This document shows positions 43,955 through 55,375 of a DNA stretch of 64,000 nucleotides, in pieces. The DNA comes from Semisulcospira habei. Its lineage: Eukaryota; Mollusca; Gastropoda; Semisulcospiridae. A program made the translations under genes and the position numbers. The DNA is taken from the NCBI GenBank assembly GCA_036245525.1, contig BTPG01000001.1, forward strand, positions 183,402,663 to 183,466,662. Reading direction: 5' to 3'. The notes below the pieces were generated by a model. It saw nothing but the letters and a program-made list of their open reading frames with translations. It had not been told where the DNA came from and searched no databases. The first letter of the stretch is position 1. Each line of letters starts with the position of its first letter.

Positions 43955-44891
43955 ACTATCAAAAATATATTACTCTCCAATTGGCTACTGGAAAGGGAAT
44001 ACTGCAGTAAAAAAATTACATGCTGCTGTGGGTGGAGATGTCAACCAAATAAAACAGTGGCTTAAAAAACAGGCAATTTGGCAAATATATCTTCCTGCTC
44101 CAAGAAAAATAACAAGACCCCATTTTGAAAACACTACCCCAAATGACACACACCAAATGGACCTCCTGTTTCTTCCGCATGACACAATAAGAAAGAAACG
44201 ATACAAGTATGCATTAACTGTTGTTGACATAGCTTCAAGGTATAAGGATGCAGAACCCATAACTGACAAAAAAGCTGTAACAGTGGCCACTGCATTATCA
44301 AAAATATATAGTCGAGGTCCTTTAAAATACCCTAGGCTTGTGCAGGTTGATGATGGGAGTGAATTTAAAGGCGCTGTTAATCAGTTATTTGCAAAGCATG
44401 GAGTGCTAGTGCGGCGAGGCATACCGGGCTTGCATAGATCACAGGCAATTGTAGAAAACTTTAACAAACAATTATCAGAGAGACTTTTCAGCTATCAGTA
44501 TTCTAAGGAACTCATGCATGACACCCGTAACACTGAGTGGGTTAAAAGATTACCGTCTGTGATAAAAGCAATGAATAATGAGGGTCACCCTAAACCTGTT
44601 GATGCTATTAAATTGAAAACAATACCGTCAGAAATAAAAACAACAACAACACCTCCAGACACTAGCTTGTTTACAAAACAGGTAAGATATTTGTATCAAC
44701 CAGGTGAAGCTGAGAATGACGTTAGACGTAGGGCAACTGATCCAATTTGGTCTACATCTGTTCATAATATAAAAAAAATAGTTCCTTCAGCTAATGCAAC
44801 AATATATTATCTGTATGAGCCTGCACCCCAGAGGGCATTTGTTAGAGAAGAATTACAGATTATTCCCACAGACACTGTTACTCATTTTTAA
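43941..44891 (+). CDS. DDE (rve-type) integrase of a Maverick/adintovirus-like element (316 aa)
   Basis: Start MADAKLSKIYYSP at 43941; the upstream TTG is not needed. N-terminal helical part with YWKGNTAVKKL and LKKQAIWQIYLPAPR, then the catalytic core: HQMDLLFLP (Asp 74), VQVDDGSEF (Asp 137) and AIVENFNKQL (Glu 172), giving D-62-D-34-E spacing. The C-terminal SH3-like part reads VRYLYQPGE, RRATDPIWS and RAFVREEL. It would cut and join element ends into host DNA. Intact. Known: this integrase type pairs with protein-primed PolB in Maverick/Polinton elements and adintoviruses. Its 3' end overlaps the convergent polymerase gene by about 39 nt. Confidence 0.88.
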   Translation: MADAKLSKIYYSPIGYWKGNTAVKKLHAAVGGDVNQIKQWLKKQAIWQIYLPAPRKITRPHFENTTPNDTHQMDLLFLPHDTIRKKRYKYALTVVDIASRYKDAEPITDKKAVTVATALSKIYSRGPLKYPRLVQVDDGSEFKGAVNQLFAKHGVLVRRGIPGLHRSQAIVENFNKQLSERLFSYQYSKELMHDTRNTEWVKRLPSVIKAMNNEGHPKPVDAIKLKTIPSEIKTTTTPPDTSLFTKQVRYLYQPGEAENDVRRRATDPIWSTSVHNIKKIVPSANATIYYLYEPAPQRAFVREELQIIPTDTVTHF

Positions 44892-45385
44892 CAATTTCAA
44901 TTCATCAATTAGTTTATCAAACAGTTCATCAGCTATTTTTTCAGATAACTTGAGCCTGTAATGACCTGGTGCATAAGCTTTTTCCTTAGTGTGAAACACT
45001 CTTTTTGTATCCCCAACTGCTAGAGACTTTTTATATGTTTGAATCATTTCAATATTATGTTTGTTTGATCTTAGTGTCTTGTTTGGATAATCAGGCATTA
45101 ATGCACCATCTAACACTTGCTTGTAATGTTCATGTCGAATGTCTTTATTTTTTATTGCTGTTTTCTTGATACCTTTGGCTTTCGACTGACTACCTTTCTG
45201 ATGCAGTATAGAATACATTTTGGATCTCAGTCCAACGTACTCAACTATTGGCACACCATTCAGTTCATCTTTAAACTTACCAGGCACTTTCTTGTTTTGT
45301 GTGCTAAACAATGGGTGATCTTTAGGATAATCAGACGTGTCATACATGTGTAACTCGGTTTTCATGTCTTCATAAAAGTCTTCAG
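44853..45385 (-). pseudogene. PolB fragment 3: thumb and C terminus
   Basis: Open minus frame ending at 44853; starts right at the SINE at 45386. Motifs: FKDELNGVPIVEYVGLRSKM and KKTAIKNKDIRHEHYKQVL, the thumb region of protein-primed B polymerases, ending in a Lys/Leu helix. The ATG at 45365 is internal, not a real start. Tail-to-tail with the integrase. Confidence 0.8.
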
Positions 45386-45812
45386 TAATAATAATAATAA
45401 TAATACCGTTATTATATAGGCGCTTTTTCTCAATTTTGGGGAAATCGACTCAAAGCGCCGCGCCTGAAACCCAACACACACACTCACGAAACAGACACGG
45501 ATTTACGCCATTTAAGACAAACACAGTACAAGACAAACGAAGGGCCAGTCAGCTACTGAAGTTACAGAGATTTTTGATCGCTTGTATTTGAAATTTGTAA
45601 AGTGGCCTGAGACCGGTACCAAAGTGGGGGGGGGGGGGGGGGGGGGGGGGGTGGAAGAACCGGAGTACCCGGAGAAAGAACCCCCGACGGTCCGCCCGAA
45701 TTAACGGTGACACTTACCAGAGGAGAAAAGTCCAACGCCGGAACCCGGTATCGAACCGCGCACCTTTGGCATTGGTGGCAGGCGCCTTAACCACTGCGCC
45801 ACGGACCGCCCC
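45386..45812 (-). mobile_element. tRNA-derived SINE (family T), copy 2, inside PolB
   Basis: Minus strand. Head with textbook Pol III boxes: A box TGGCGCAGTGG and B box GGTTCGATACC. Body homologous to 22893-23300, including ggtaccaaagt.g followed by a 26-bp poly-G (45626-45651); (ATT)n-like tail at the left. It separates motif C from the thumb of the polymerase. Target duplication not resolved. Confidence 0.85.
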
Positions 45813-45893
45813 ATATGATCATAGAGTCAGTGTCAGTGTATAACAATCGACACTCAGGATACTTTGGTTTAAAGTAATCATAATAAAATTCAA
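45813..45893 (-). pseudogene. PolB fragment 2: motif C
   Basis: About 27 codons between the two SINEs. Contains YTDTDSMI, the catalytic Asp-Thr-Asp of family B polymerases, preceded by YYDYFKPKYPE. The codons read past the left SINE boundary as tRNA-SINE sequence. Confidence 0.8.
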
Positions 45894-46290
45894 TTGATTG
45901 ATTGATTGTACATTGCTTAACGTCCCGACAGCAACAAGGCTTTCTCAGGACGTGCCTGCACTGCTTGTGAAAAAAAACAAAAAACAAAAAAAACAGAACA
46001 TTGAATGTATGTTGCCAGCCGGTCAAATACATTAAATAAACCTAACACATGGGGCCTAAATAAAGCTAAGACCATTTAGCAACACACATCCAATATCAAG
46101 AGCTACAGGCAGTGCAGACAGTAGGGAGAGTTTTAAAAAGGCAAATACAGGTGAATGGACAAAGGGTAGACAGAAACACATGCCCCAGAATAGAGAGAAA
46201 AACCCACGCTGTGGGGCTGACCAGGGTGACCCTGGGAACTAAAAAATACCTAACCCCACCCAAGTCCCCCAGGGCAGACCCGGGTGGGGT
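45894..46290 (-). mobile_element. SINE with (CAAT)n tail, copy 2, inside PolB
   Basis: 397 bp, flanked by the 14-bp duplication ATAATAAAATTCAA at 45880-45893 and 46291-46304. Nearly identical to 20157-20506 but with about 35 more bases at its 5' end (ccccacccgggtctgccctg on the minus strand). No internal Pol III boxes recognised, so the head class is open. Confidence 0.9.
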
Positions 46291-47721
46291 ATAATAAAAT
46301 TCAAGCATTAATAATTTTGACAACTCAAGAATAGCCATACCTATAAATACTGGCTTGTCCAGTTTAACAATCTTTTTTTTGAGTGACACTGCATACAATG
46401 ATGAATGAAATTCTTTGTACCCTGTGTACTGTGGCTTGCCTGTAAGTTTAATTGCACCTGATTCAGTTGTAACCAGTCTCACATCTTTTCTGTGATGAGG
46501 ATTTTCCATTGTCTTACCAAAACAGGCATTGTTCATAAGCTTAAAGAAGTCTTTGTCAAATGCAGTGTTGCCGTCTCTCGCACGAAGGGTTGTGTTTTTC
46601 ATTATGTAATCTTTCATAAAAGCACTCTGATCAAATTGAATACCTCTGTGAACTTTCTTTAGTACTAACCCATGTCTGATGTAAAACTGTAACAAGCGAT
46701 AGTGACAAACGTAATTGAATTTGTCGTTCAAATTTGGTACAAGTTTGGTGTCTTCTTTTTTCCCCGTCATACTTATTTTCTCAACTGCTAATGGATAATC
46801 ATTATGGTAATCGTGTAGGTGGTGTGGATACTCAAGGTCGACTTCAAAGATCCAACCCTTTTCATCATTTTGACCTCGATCCATAATATATTTTGTTAAT
46901 TTTTTTATACCATACTGTGACAAATCATACAAACAAAAGTTTTTTAATGGCAACATTTCACACATTGCAAATCCATACAAATTATTAGCATCTAAGTACG
47001 TAATAAATGACCTTGACATTGAGGGGTCAAAGTCGTCAAGATATTTATTATTTGCCTTTGCATAATTGTTTGCTGCTAGACTAATTCCTCCCCTCAATCC
47101 ACGTTCCACCATTTCACCCATCGTACGATCAGACAACAGGTCTATAAATATCTTACTGGATTTCAAAAATGCATCCCATGTCATACCAGGACTAGTTATG
47201 TAACAAGCAGGGTCAAGCTTGTAGTGTAATAGACCCTTTTCACGGTAACTTTCAAATACGTCTGCTAGCAAGCAAACATCAGCCTTTAAGTATTGGTCAT
47301 GGTAGTCACCAATAGTTTTGCACCCTAGTTTTTCCCATGCATTAAGTGCGTGTTGGTATTCAGAGTCAGAAATGCCTTTTCCAGTTAGTGTAGAATAAAA
47401 TTTCTCTTTTGGTGGCAGTCTTGTTTCCTCAAACACAACCCACTCACTGATGTACTCATACGGATACACACCTTTCTTAATCAAGTCTGGTTCAAAATAT
47501 TTACTTGTTATTGGATACTCAGTCAGTCCTTCTGCCAGACTAGCAAGACCTAAAGACAAATGTTGCATGGAGTCATAAAATGCTAATTTATCTAACCTAA
47601 AAGTCAAGTATTTCTCAGTTGTCTGGGCAATACAACTAATTTTTTTGTACGACTCGTCTACAGCCTGCATGATAATGTGTGAATCATATCCCTTCAGATT
47701 GTGAAAAAAGATTGGTAACTT
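46291..47721 (-). pseudogene. PolB fragment 1: exonuclease (partial), motifs A and B
   Basis: About 470 open codons, with no stop. Exo II HNLKGYDSH and Exo III YHDQYLKADVCLLADV, then SPGMTWDAFLKSS, motif A LDANNLYGFAM and motif B LMNNACFGKTMEN. The Exo I region and any terminal-protein domain are missing: at 47721/47722 the homology stops and an unrelated repeat begins. It is a protein-primed family B DNA polymerase, the replicase of the element. The frame is kept across the insertions, so damage is by SINEs and truncation, not by drift. Confidence 0.85.
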
Positions 47722-47775
47722 GGCAGCAGGCGACTCGTGGAGGGCGGGGTCGTCTATGTCCTCTGCCCACTGCCC
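47722..47775 (-). repeat. Foreign repeat fragment at the truncated end of PolB
   Basis: The minus strand here reads gacatagacgaccccgccct and continues ccacgagtcgcctgctgcc; the same ~40 bp is on the + strand at 59480-59520. Marks the breakpoint at which the polymerase lost its N terminus. Confidence 0.7.
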
Positions 47776-48094
47776 ACGTTTTCCGCTAATATGGCTAAGA
47801 GAACCTCTGAGCATATCATGTTTCTCAGTACAAACGCATCCTAATCTTTATTCATTCAAAAGACTAGGCACAGAAATGCAGATAAACAATTTAGGGGGTT
47901 ACACATAAAAAACACCTGTATATAGGCATTATGTAATACTGTTGTTATAAGTTCCATAAAAAAGATTGTGATATGTTTGATAATATCATCAACAGAAAAT
48001 TTGAGCAGCAGACATAAGCTGTACGTATGACCATAGTCAAAACAGCGTAGAAACCAAAACAAAACAAAAAAAAAAACCCAGATAAATATCAATA
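47776..48094. repeat. Family A fragment and unassigned sequence
   Basis: Short family A piece (ggctaagagaacctctgagcat, 47791-47813), then AT-rich sequence without coding signal. Confidence 0.45.
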
Positions 48095-48514
48095 AGTTAG
48101 TTAGTTATTGGGGTTTAAACGCTGAGCAGGCAACTAAAGCCATCTCACGACGGGAAGGGTAAAAGTTTGGTCAGCCAGATTAAGAGAAAGGTCTTAAAAC
48201 ATGATGTAGATACAGTTTTAAAGTAAGCTTAGCTGAAACGTGACAGAGGTCAGTCGTGCATGTCTACAGACTTTAGAAGTTCATAAGAACAGTCAGATTT
48301 ATATAGACTACAGAGGCTTAGATTTTGTAGAACAAATTGGCTTCCTTTAGAAAGCTGAAGATTTTGTCCGGGGGAATGTCCCGAAACAAATCTTCAAAGA
48401 GTCTGATGTATAGTGTTTCCATCGATTAGGTCAGCACATGATGTCAAGAAGTGCTTCACTGAAAACGGCTCATCGCAGGCGAAGCACCAGGGGCGTTCCT
48501 CCCCTTTAAATAAG
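48095..48514 (-). mobile_element. SINE with (CTAA)n tail
   Basis: Minus strand, about 420 bp. The tail on + reads gttagttagttattggggttt. Near-perfect 11-bp flanks AAATATCAATA (48084-48094) and AAATATTAATA (48515-48525), one mismatch. The block ggggtttaa.cgc is common at ends of mollusc SINEs and LINEs. No ORF. Confidence 0.7.
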
Positions 48515-48689
48515 AAATATTAATAGGGCATCATATGTATATAATGCACGTGTTATGCAGTACTTATGGTACATATTTATTTCAGAGCAAACAAGATGGG
48601 ATGAACCATAACCCATGAAGTCTCTTCTGTATGAGGCTTAACTCAAGGTTGTTTACTTTAAAATAAATTCTGCATAGGATTAATTTTTA

Positions 48690-49560
48690 CTGAAAAAGTT
48701 CAAAAGATGCAAAGCTGGCTAATGAACTCATCCAATATCTTTCTCCAATCTAGCTTTAACTAAAATTTCAAGTGCATAATACAACAGTTACGGACTCTTA
48801 ACGTGGGACAACCGACTTTCTATAAACGGTTTTTAAGTAGGACGGGTCGCAGTGGGGAGAGTTTAATAGCATGTCCATGATGTCAAAGGCGGGCAGGCCT
48901 AAACCTCTCACAATTGAAGTAACAAGATAAAAATTACGTCATGTCTAGTTATGCTAACCTCGTGGCTGAACGTACATTTGGCGAGAAGCACCGTATGTGC
49001 ATATGTATGTGTATATGTGTGCGTATAGTATGTAAACAAGAGAATCTGCAATATTTCTGTACACACAAGCTTGAAACTTGACAAAATATTTTCTTAAGTG
49101 GGGTGGCTAAGAGAACCTCTGAGCATATTGTAATTGAAAGTTTCATTTAAGACATAAACAACCGTTTATAGAAAGTCGGTTGACCCAGATTAGAGTCCGT
49201 AATTGTTATATTTACTTGAAATTTTGGATATAGCTAGTTTGGATAAAGACATTGGATGGGTTCGTTAGCCAGCTTTGTATCTGTTCAATTTCTTTAGTAA
49301 AATTTAATTCTTTTCAGGAAAGAATTAAAACAGTAAAAAACCTTGACTTCTAGAGAAAGTCAGACATTGGCGGTGACTTAAAAGAGGCAACTTTGTCATC
49401 ACGCAGACATTGACATAATACTCTAAATATGATGTAATTCTCTCTAGCGCACGCCAAAGTCTCTCTCTCACAGACATGCATGCATCTCCAAGAGGCATAG
49501 ATCCTCATGCACCCGGAGAACGCATGAGCATCTATGTCTCTTGGAGATGTTTTGAGCGCG

Positions 49561-49645
<85 letters not shown>

Positions 49646-49680
49646 CGTCGCGCTTTCAGAAGAGCATGCAGGTGACCCGA
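48690..49680. repeat. Dispersed repeat family A, copy
   Basis: Same orientation as 4134-4740, and includes the part left of the RTE there (gataaaaattacgtcatgtc at 48928 against 784). It provides the uninterrupted version of the RTE copy A insertion site, with gtgtatatgtgtgcgtat in place of the LINE. Confidence 0.7.
49556..49644 (+). repeat. (CG)n(CA)n microsatellite
   Basis: About 14 bp of alternating CG, then about 75 bp of CA. Confidence 0.95.
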
Positions 49681-50984
49681 TATAGCTAGTTTGGAGAAAG
49701 ACATTGGAAAAGTTCGTTAGCCAGCTTTGTACCCTTTCAACTTCTTCAGCAAAAATGTGTTCTTTTCAGAAAAAAATTAAAACAGTATAAAACCTTGACA
49801 TCTGGAGAAAGTGGGACAGTGCCGGTGACGTAAAAGAAGCAACTCTGTCACCACGCAGACATACTCTAAATATGACGTCTCTCTCTCTCACACACACACA
49901 CATGTGTGCTTCTCCAAGAGGCATAGATCCTCAAGTGCCCGCAGGGCACATGAACATCTATGCCTCTTGAGGATTTTTTGAGTGCGCGCCTGCACACACG
50001 CACATGCATACACACACATTGATGCACTTTCTGAAGGTCATGCAGATGTACTTAGTAGTCAACCTGATTTTGCACAAATTATAGCAAGACTGAAATTATA
50101 GTGTGAAATTCTAGTTTTGTCACTATTTTCGTAAGTCTTGAAGCAAAAGCGAAACTCATATCACGTTAAATATAAAATTACGTAAAAACAAAAAAATACC
50201 TCATGACAAATGACGTTTGACAAACCAATGACGCGTATGCTCTGCGCGCGCCCCTTATATAGAGTTCACCATGACGCATTGTTACATCTGCGAGGCTTTT
50301 TCAAAAGGAGATATTTCAACATCAGAATCAAGTCAAAGACAAAAGGTAGAGACCCTTGACAGCGAAGACAGCTCTCATATAGAAGGGACTTTGTGGGTTA
50401 TGGTTCATCCCATCTTGTTTAATTCTTCAATGAGTCACACAATTTTAATACAGTATGTATGGAGGCTTTCCTAGGCACCCCTTGAACAAAGCACTTCCCC
50501 AAGTTTCAAGCGTGTACATGCGCAAACGTTGGAGATTCCCGTGTTTGCATGGGTCACTCTACAAAGCTGTGTACCATGGAGGGTCATACTCTCAGATGAG
50601 TGTTTTTGTAAACCTTTCCTACCGACTGGCTATGTTGTTGATGCTGATAAGTAGGGGATTGAAAAGACAATTTTGAAGTAAAAATCACCTCAAAATACGA
50701 TGTCTTTCTTTGTGTTTTTACGCCTGAAATGTCAAAAAGTTGCCAAATAAAGGCGGATGGAAGTGTGACATGTATGCATTGAGACCCTTCCTCTTTTGAT
50801 GTACCAAATCAGACTGAGTTTCAATAAAACGTTTACATCCGCTGTTTTTGGCTGTTTGTGAACTGAAGGGAGTGTGTGATTTGTTTTCTCCACAAGTTGA
50901 TTCCGATACCTTGTGTTTTGGGGCAGTGAGAAAAATAGCTCTCCAACATAACGCTCGTTTCCGCCACACGTCATCCAACAGGCA
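49681..50984. repeat. Family A second unit and flanking non-coding DNA
   Basis: 49681-50560 repeats much of 48690-49680 and of 4370-5170, so two family A units lie head to tail here. 50560-50984 has no recognised gene. Confidence 0.55.
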
Positions 50985-51545
50985 CAGCTTCTTTTCACTA
51001 TACGCATGAAGACAGAACTCTTTTTTTTTAATCTTTAGACCTTGGCCAATGTCTTAGAAACGTGTAGGTCTGTGATTAAATTGTGATTGAAACAAATACA
51101 GACTTTTTTACAGGTTTTTAAAATGGTAATCAACAATCGCTTCCTGTTTCCACTGTTAAGTTGAACTACATCATTTTCACATTTTACGATAGAAAATCTA
51201 CAGCCCACAAACTATGTTTCATATGAATAGCTTCCGGTTGTCAGCGGAAGGCTAGTAGTGCACTGTCAGTTTGAAAGAGGTTCGGAGAGAGAGCGCGAAG
51301 CTCGATTGAATAAATTTCATACTTACATTGTTACAAATGTTACGTTGGACGGTCGCATCTTTACCACATCACAACAAACATGCAAATAGTCTTTTTTTTC
51401 TGACATAAAATGATGATTTAAATTTTTATTTACAAGAAAACACACCAAAAAAATAACATTTAGATTTTTTATTTTTTGTTGGTATGGTCAGTGTCACACT
51501 TTTGGTACACCTCTTTAGAGAGTGATCCACATACATATGCACACA
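50985..51545. repeat. Inverted partner of 205-745
   Basis: See that entry. The two arms are 50 kb apart and lie on either side of the first perlecan exon. Confidence 0.6.
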
Positions 51546-51734
51546 CACTCATATACACACATATGGCGCTTCATGCCAAAGGTACATTCAGCATTGAGGT
51601 TAGTGTAACTAGACATGACGTAATTTGTATCTGGTTACTTTAGTTGTCAGATTCTGAGACCTGCCCACAAATGTCATCATGAGCATGCTTTTGAATTCGC
51701 TCCACCGCGACCCATCCTAAAAAGTCTCTTCTGC

Positions 51735-52045
51735 AAATGAATGATGATAATGATGCTCATTTGTAGAGCGCATTTCTCTGTCCAGTGTTGAATGCTCAAA
51801 GCGCTGGATAGGGAGAGGTTTTGAAGATAATAGCAAAGCACCAATTTAGAGAAAGAGAAAGAAGAGTAAAACTGCAGTGAATTCGTCAGTTTAGGACAGA
51901 CTGAAGAGGTGAGTCTTCAACTGTCTGCGGAAAGACTGAAGAGATATCCGCGGTCTTCAGAGATGCACAGCTTTGGAGCTGCATTTTAAAAACTGTGATA
52001 GCCAAAGCGTTTCTTGCTGATATCTTCTGTGCTAGGTAGATGCAG
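51735..52045 (-). pseudogene. LINE 3' end fragment (RT C terminus FRRQLKTHLF)
   Basis: Minus frame reading FRRQLKTHLFSLS then stop (near 51900), the conserved end of many CR1/RTE-X-like LINE polymerases, followed by GCGCTTTGAGCA and an (ATC/ATT)n tail at 51735-51750. 5'-truncated. A related end is at 58967-59480. Confidence 0.6.
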
Positions 52046-54146
52046 TCGTGACTGACTGACACGGACCGAAGGAAACATATGCATTTATATATGTATGGGG
52101 GTGTAGGGCGGGATGAGATCCTGGAGGTATGTGGGTGGCTGACTGGTGGATACAGGTGTATGCCATGGACAGAATTGTATGGCCATTCCATTGACGTTTC
52201 TGGCAGTCAGTGCAGTTTATTCAGAGTTGATGTGATGTGCTCTGACAGTTTTGTATGGGAGACAATCCATTATAGCCATGTTTTAGACCCACTGACGGGT
52301 CATGTTATATATTCAGATGAGGTAGGTGAGGCAGTGCAAGGACCGGTGATTTTAAAAATAACTTTTTGCCTTGTTTGAAAATTTGTAGTAGGGCTGAATG
52401 TTGGAATTTGCTGGAAATTTCTGGTTAGATAAGAGGAGACATGTTTGGTGCTTTGATTCATAGTCATACCATCCTGAGCTTATCTATTGGACAATTGTGG
52501 GCTTATTTTGAGTTGCCGTTGCCAGGGGCACACTAATTTTAGCTATGCTTGGGTGTGGGGTTGGTAAGGGATCAGTTTCATAGCCAAGAAATAAGACAGT
52601 CAATGTGCTGGTTTTTTTTTTGTTTTGTTTGTTTGTTGATATTTTGTGCATGGCAAATGTGCAGCTGGTAGACAGTAGTGTTTTTTAGGGGATTGAAAAA
52701 TTAGGGGATGATTGGGACTGACTAAGGCTAAGAGACTGGACAGTACGGAAATGGCACTGTGTTCCTTGGCCTGGAGGGGGCTGATCTGTGTCAGTGGGTC
52801 CCCACAAAGCACTGTTGAAGTAGTCCACTCGGGACATTGTAAATAGAAAAGACTTAAAAAGCTCAAAATTTCATAAGTTGGACGATACCCTTGACCAAAA
52901 TTTTGAAGCGAAGCGACATTCCGCCAGGATTCTTGGGTGAAGGGAAGTAACTGACAGACATTGAGAGTTGCATCCACTGAATGTGTAAAGTACTGACAGT
53001 ATTGAACTGGCCGGGGATACTTCTTGTTTATGAGCCTGTGCCAAAAGTTCGTTTGTGCCAAAAGTAACAACCAACAGCAAAAGTAACAACCAATGGAGAT
53101 GACTTAAAAATAGGCTTATTTTAGGCACTGGTTAATTTTGATGTATAATCTGGCATGTGAAATTAAAGACTTGCCAATGCAGAAACAGATGATTTTCAGC
53201 AGAGAATAATACAATATACTGAAGTCTGAAAATGTTGGTTGTTATGGTGGACAAACAATGATAAATATGATCACGTATCAGTTGAAAAAAATAAATTTAT
53301 TCTCTTTCAAAAGAAATTAATTTTATAACCTGTTTTCAGAGATGGAAGTATGAAACATATTTTATTCCTTTTGAAATTAAACGTTTTTTTTAACAGTCGG
53401 TGGTGGTTGTTACTGTGGACATAGTTTAAATCACGCACATAAATGTCTTTTTTTATTTCCATTTTTTACCCCCAAAAATTCTTCAAACCGTTATTGTCAT
53501 TAAACGAGATAACAGAAATACAAATATGTTCCTGGCATTCAGTTTTATAGAGAAACAGTGTTTGTCACACTGGACATACTATTGGATATACACATGAAAA
53601 TCATCTATAGATTGGTCCATTTTGGTGAAAAGGAAACTCTGCGAGAAAAGTAAGTGTTCCAACAACAGTGTCTTCATAGCAGAATCACAATAAAATCATT
53701 TCCTGCTGTAGTGCGGTTTTCTTGACTAAAATTGTCGGTTGTCACAGGCTCATATACAATGTATATTTTTACAATCGAAGACAAAATCAGGGGAGATAAG
53801 AAATATCTATGACATCTAGCTGAAGTGAAAGACCCTCAGTTTTAAAGCAGCTTGTGCATTTCCGGAAGATATCGACGTATTGACACTGTTGTTGCTACGT
53901 ACGGCATGCTGGTGTGGTCGGAAAACAAATAGTTCATGCCAGTGTCACTTAGGAAAAAAATCACTTTATTTTTCTCGGCCTCTACTCACCCCTACAGATT
54001 CCTTTGTGAGCCTTGCAGAGGTCCCATTGACAAAATATGTGGGGCCCAGCGTCTGTGTGAGTGTGTGTCTTAGCGTTGCACGAAGGTCAGTTTCACAATA
54101 GATACACACTCTTAGTAATCCTTCACACCACCCTTAATATCTTGTT
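52046..54146. other. Intron, no gene; degenerate ~165-bp repeat
   Basis: GGTTGTTA..GTGGACA-like words recur near 53080, 53235, 53405, 53565 and 53735, suggesting an old tandem array. Short ORFs without domains. Confidence 0.4.
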
Positions 54147-54157
54147 AATAGGTTTCA

Positions 54158-55087
54158 AGGATGCCTGCTCTCTCCTGTCCTTTTCAACATATTCCTGGAG
54201 AAGATCATGCAGGAAACCCTCCACGACCACCATACTTCAATCTCTATTGGTGGCAGATCCCTGTGCAATCTTCGATTCGCAGACGACATTGACCTCATGG
54301 CAGGCAGCAATAGTGAGCTCCAAAACCTGACAGACAAACTTTCAAGTAGCGCAGGGTCTTATGGCATGGAGATCAGTACGGATAAAAGCAAAGTGATGAT
54401 CAACACCACAAGCGACAGCAGCAGCAACATTCACATGAACGGCCAGAAGCTAGAAGAGGTCAATAGCTTCAAGTACTTGGGAGCCACCCTGTCCAAAGAC
54501 GGTAGTTGCATAGCAGAGATCCGTATCAGGATAGGTACAGCAACATCCGCAATGGCCAGGCTGGACAGGATATGGCGAAGTAACTCCATCAGCTTCACCA
54601 TCAAGTACAGGCTTTACATGTCCCTCGTAGTGTCTATTCTACTCTACGGCTGTGAGACTTGGACACTGCTTGCAGACTCAGAAAAGAAAATCCAGGCCTT
54701 TGAGAACAAGTGCCTGAGGAAGTTGCTCCGCATCTCGTACCGCGAGCACAAGACCAACGAATATGTACGGAGCATCGTCACTTCCCTGGTGGGCCCACAT
54801 GAACCCCTTCTGGCAACCGTGAAACGGCGCAAGCTTGCTTGGTTTGGCCACGTGACCCGACACAACACCTTGTCCAAGACTATCCTCCAAGGCACTCTCG
54901 AAGGAAGTCGTCGGCGAGGTCGTCAGAGAAAGAGTTGGGTCGCAAACATAAAAGAATGGACCGAACTCGAGATGCCAGACTTGCTTGCCACCGCCCAAAA
55001 TAGAACTCAGTGGAGAGCACTGTCTGTTGCTGCTGCCTTTCAGTCCCCCCAACGCCCAGTTCGGGCAAGGGACTGATGATGATGATG
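54158..55087 (+). mobile_element. 5'-truncated RTE-like LINE, second family
   Basis: 930 bp on the + strand, flanked by AATAGGTTTCA at 54147-54157 and 55088-55098. The 3' tail is (GAT)n. It starts within the reverse transcriptase and is distinct from copies A-D in protein sequence and tail. Confidence 0.82.
54159..55076 (+). pseudogene. Reverse transcriptase C-terminal part, open
   Basis: Open from the truncation point: GCLLSPVLFNIFLEKIM, catalytic FADD (FADDIDLMAGSNSELQ), FKYLGATLSKDGS, SILLYGCETWTLL, ENKCLRKLLRISYREH, GHVTRHNTLSKT and RRGRQRKSWVANIKEW. About 305 codons with no break, so a young insertion. Without the endonuclease it is inactive. The ATG at 54207 is not a biological start. 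Confidence 0.82.
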
Positions 55088-55098
55088 AATAGGTTTCA

Positions 55099-55341
55099 TG
55101 GATAGATTTACTTTGGGGACTCGCAGTGATACAGTCCTAGCAGTCTGTTCGGCGTTAATTCTCTGTAGTGTTTTGACGTTTACTTTTCACAGGCGTGTTA
55201 AGGAGAATTATGTGTTTTAAAAAAAGACGAAATTGACCCCATGTGCGTGAGTGTGGTAGAGTGTCTAGTCTGACAGCCGGTAGATTCCACTAGTCTGGAT
55301 CATTCTTTCGCGGATTACCTCCTGGCGGCGCACGGGTTTAG

Positions 55342-55375
<34 letters not shown>

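Noticed and set aside
45735..45812. tRNA gene on the minus strand
   Set aside because: Good Pol III boxes, but it is the head of a ~400-bp SINE that has a second copy at 22893-23300.
46096..46300. Extension of PolB past 46291
   Set aside because: The open frame continues into SINE sequence; the coding match ends at the target duplication.
47722..47814. N-terminal 30 residues of the PolB open frame, with ATG at 47814
   Set aside because: Translation of unrelated repeat DNA that is also found at 59480; the ATG is fortuitous.
54207..54209. Start codon of a host gene at 54207
   Set aside because: It is an internal Met of a 5'-truncated LINE reverse transcriptase.
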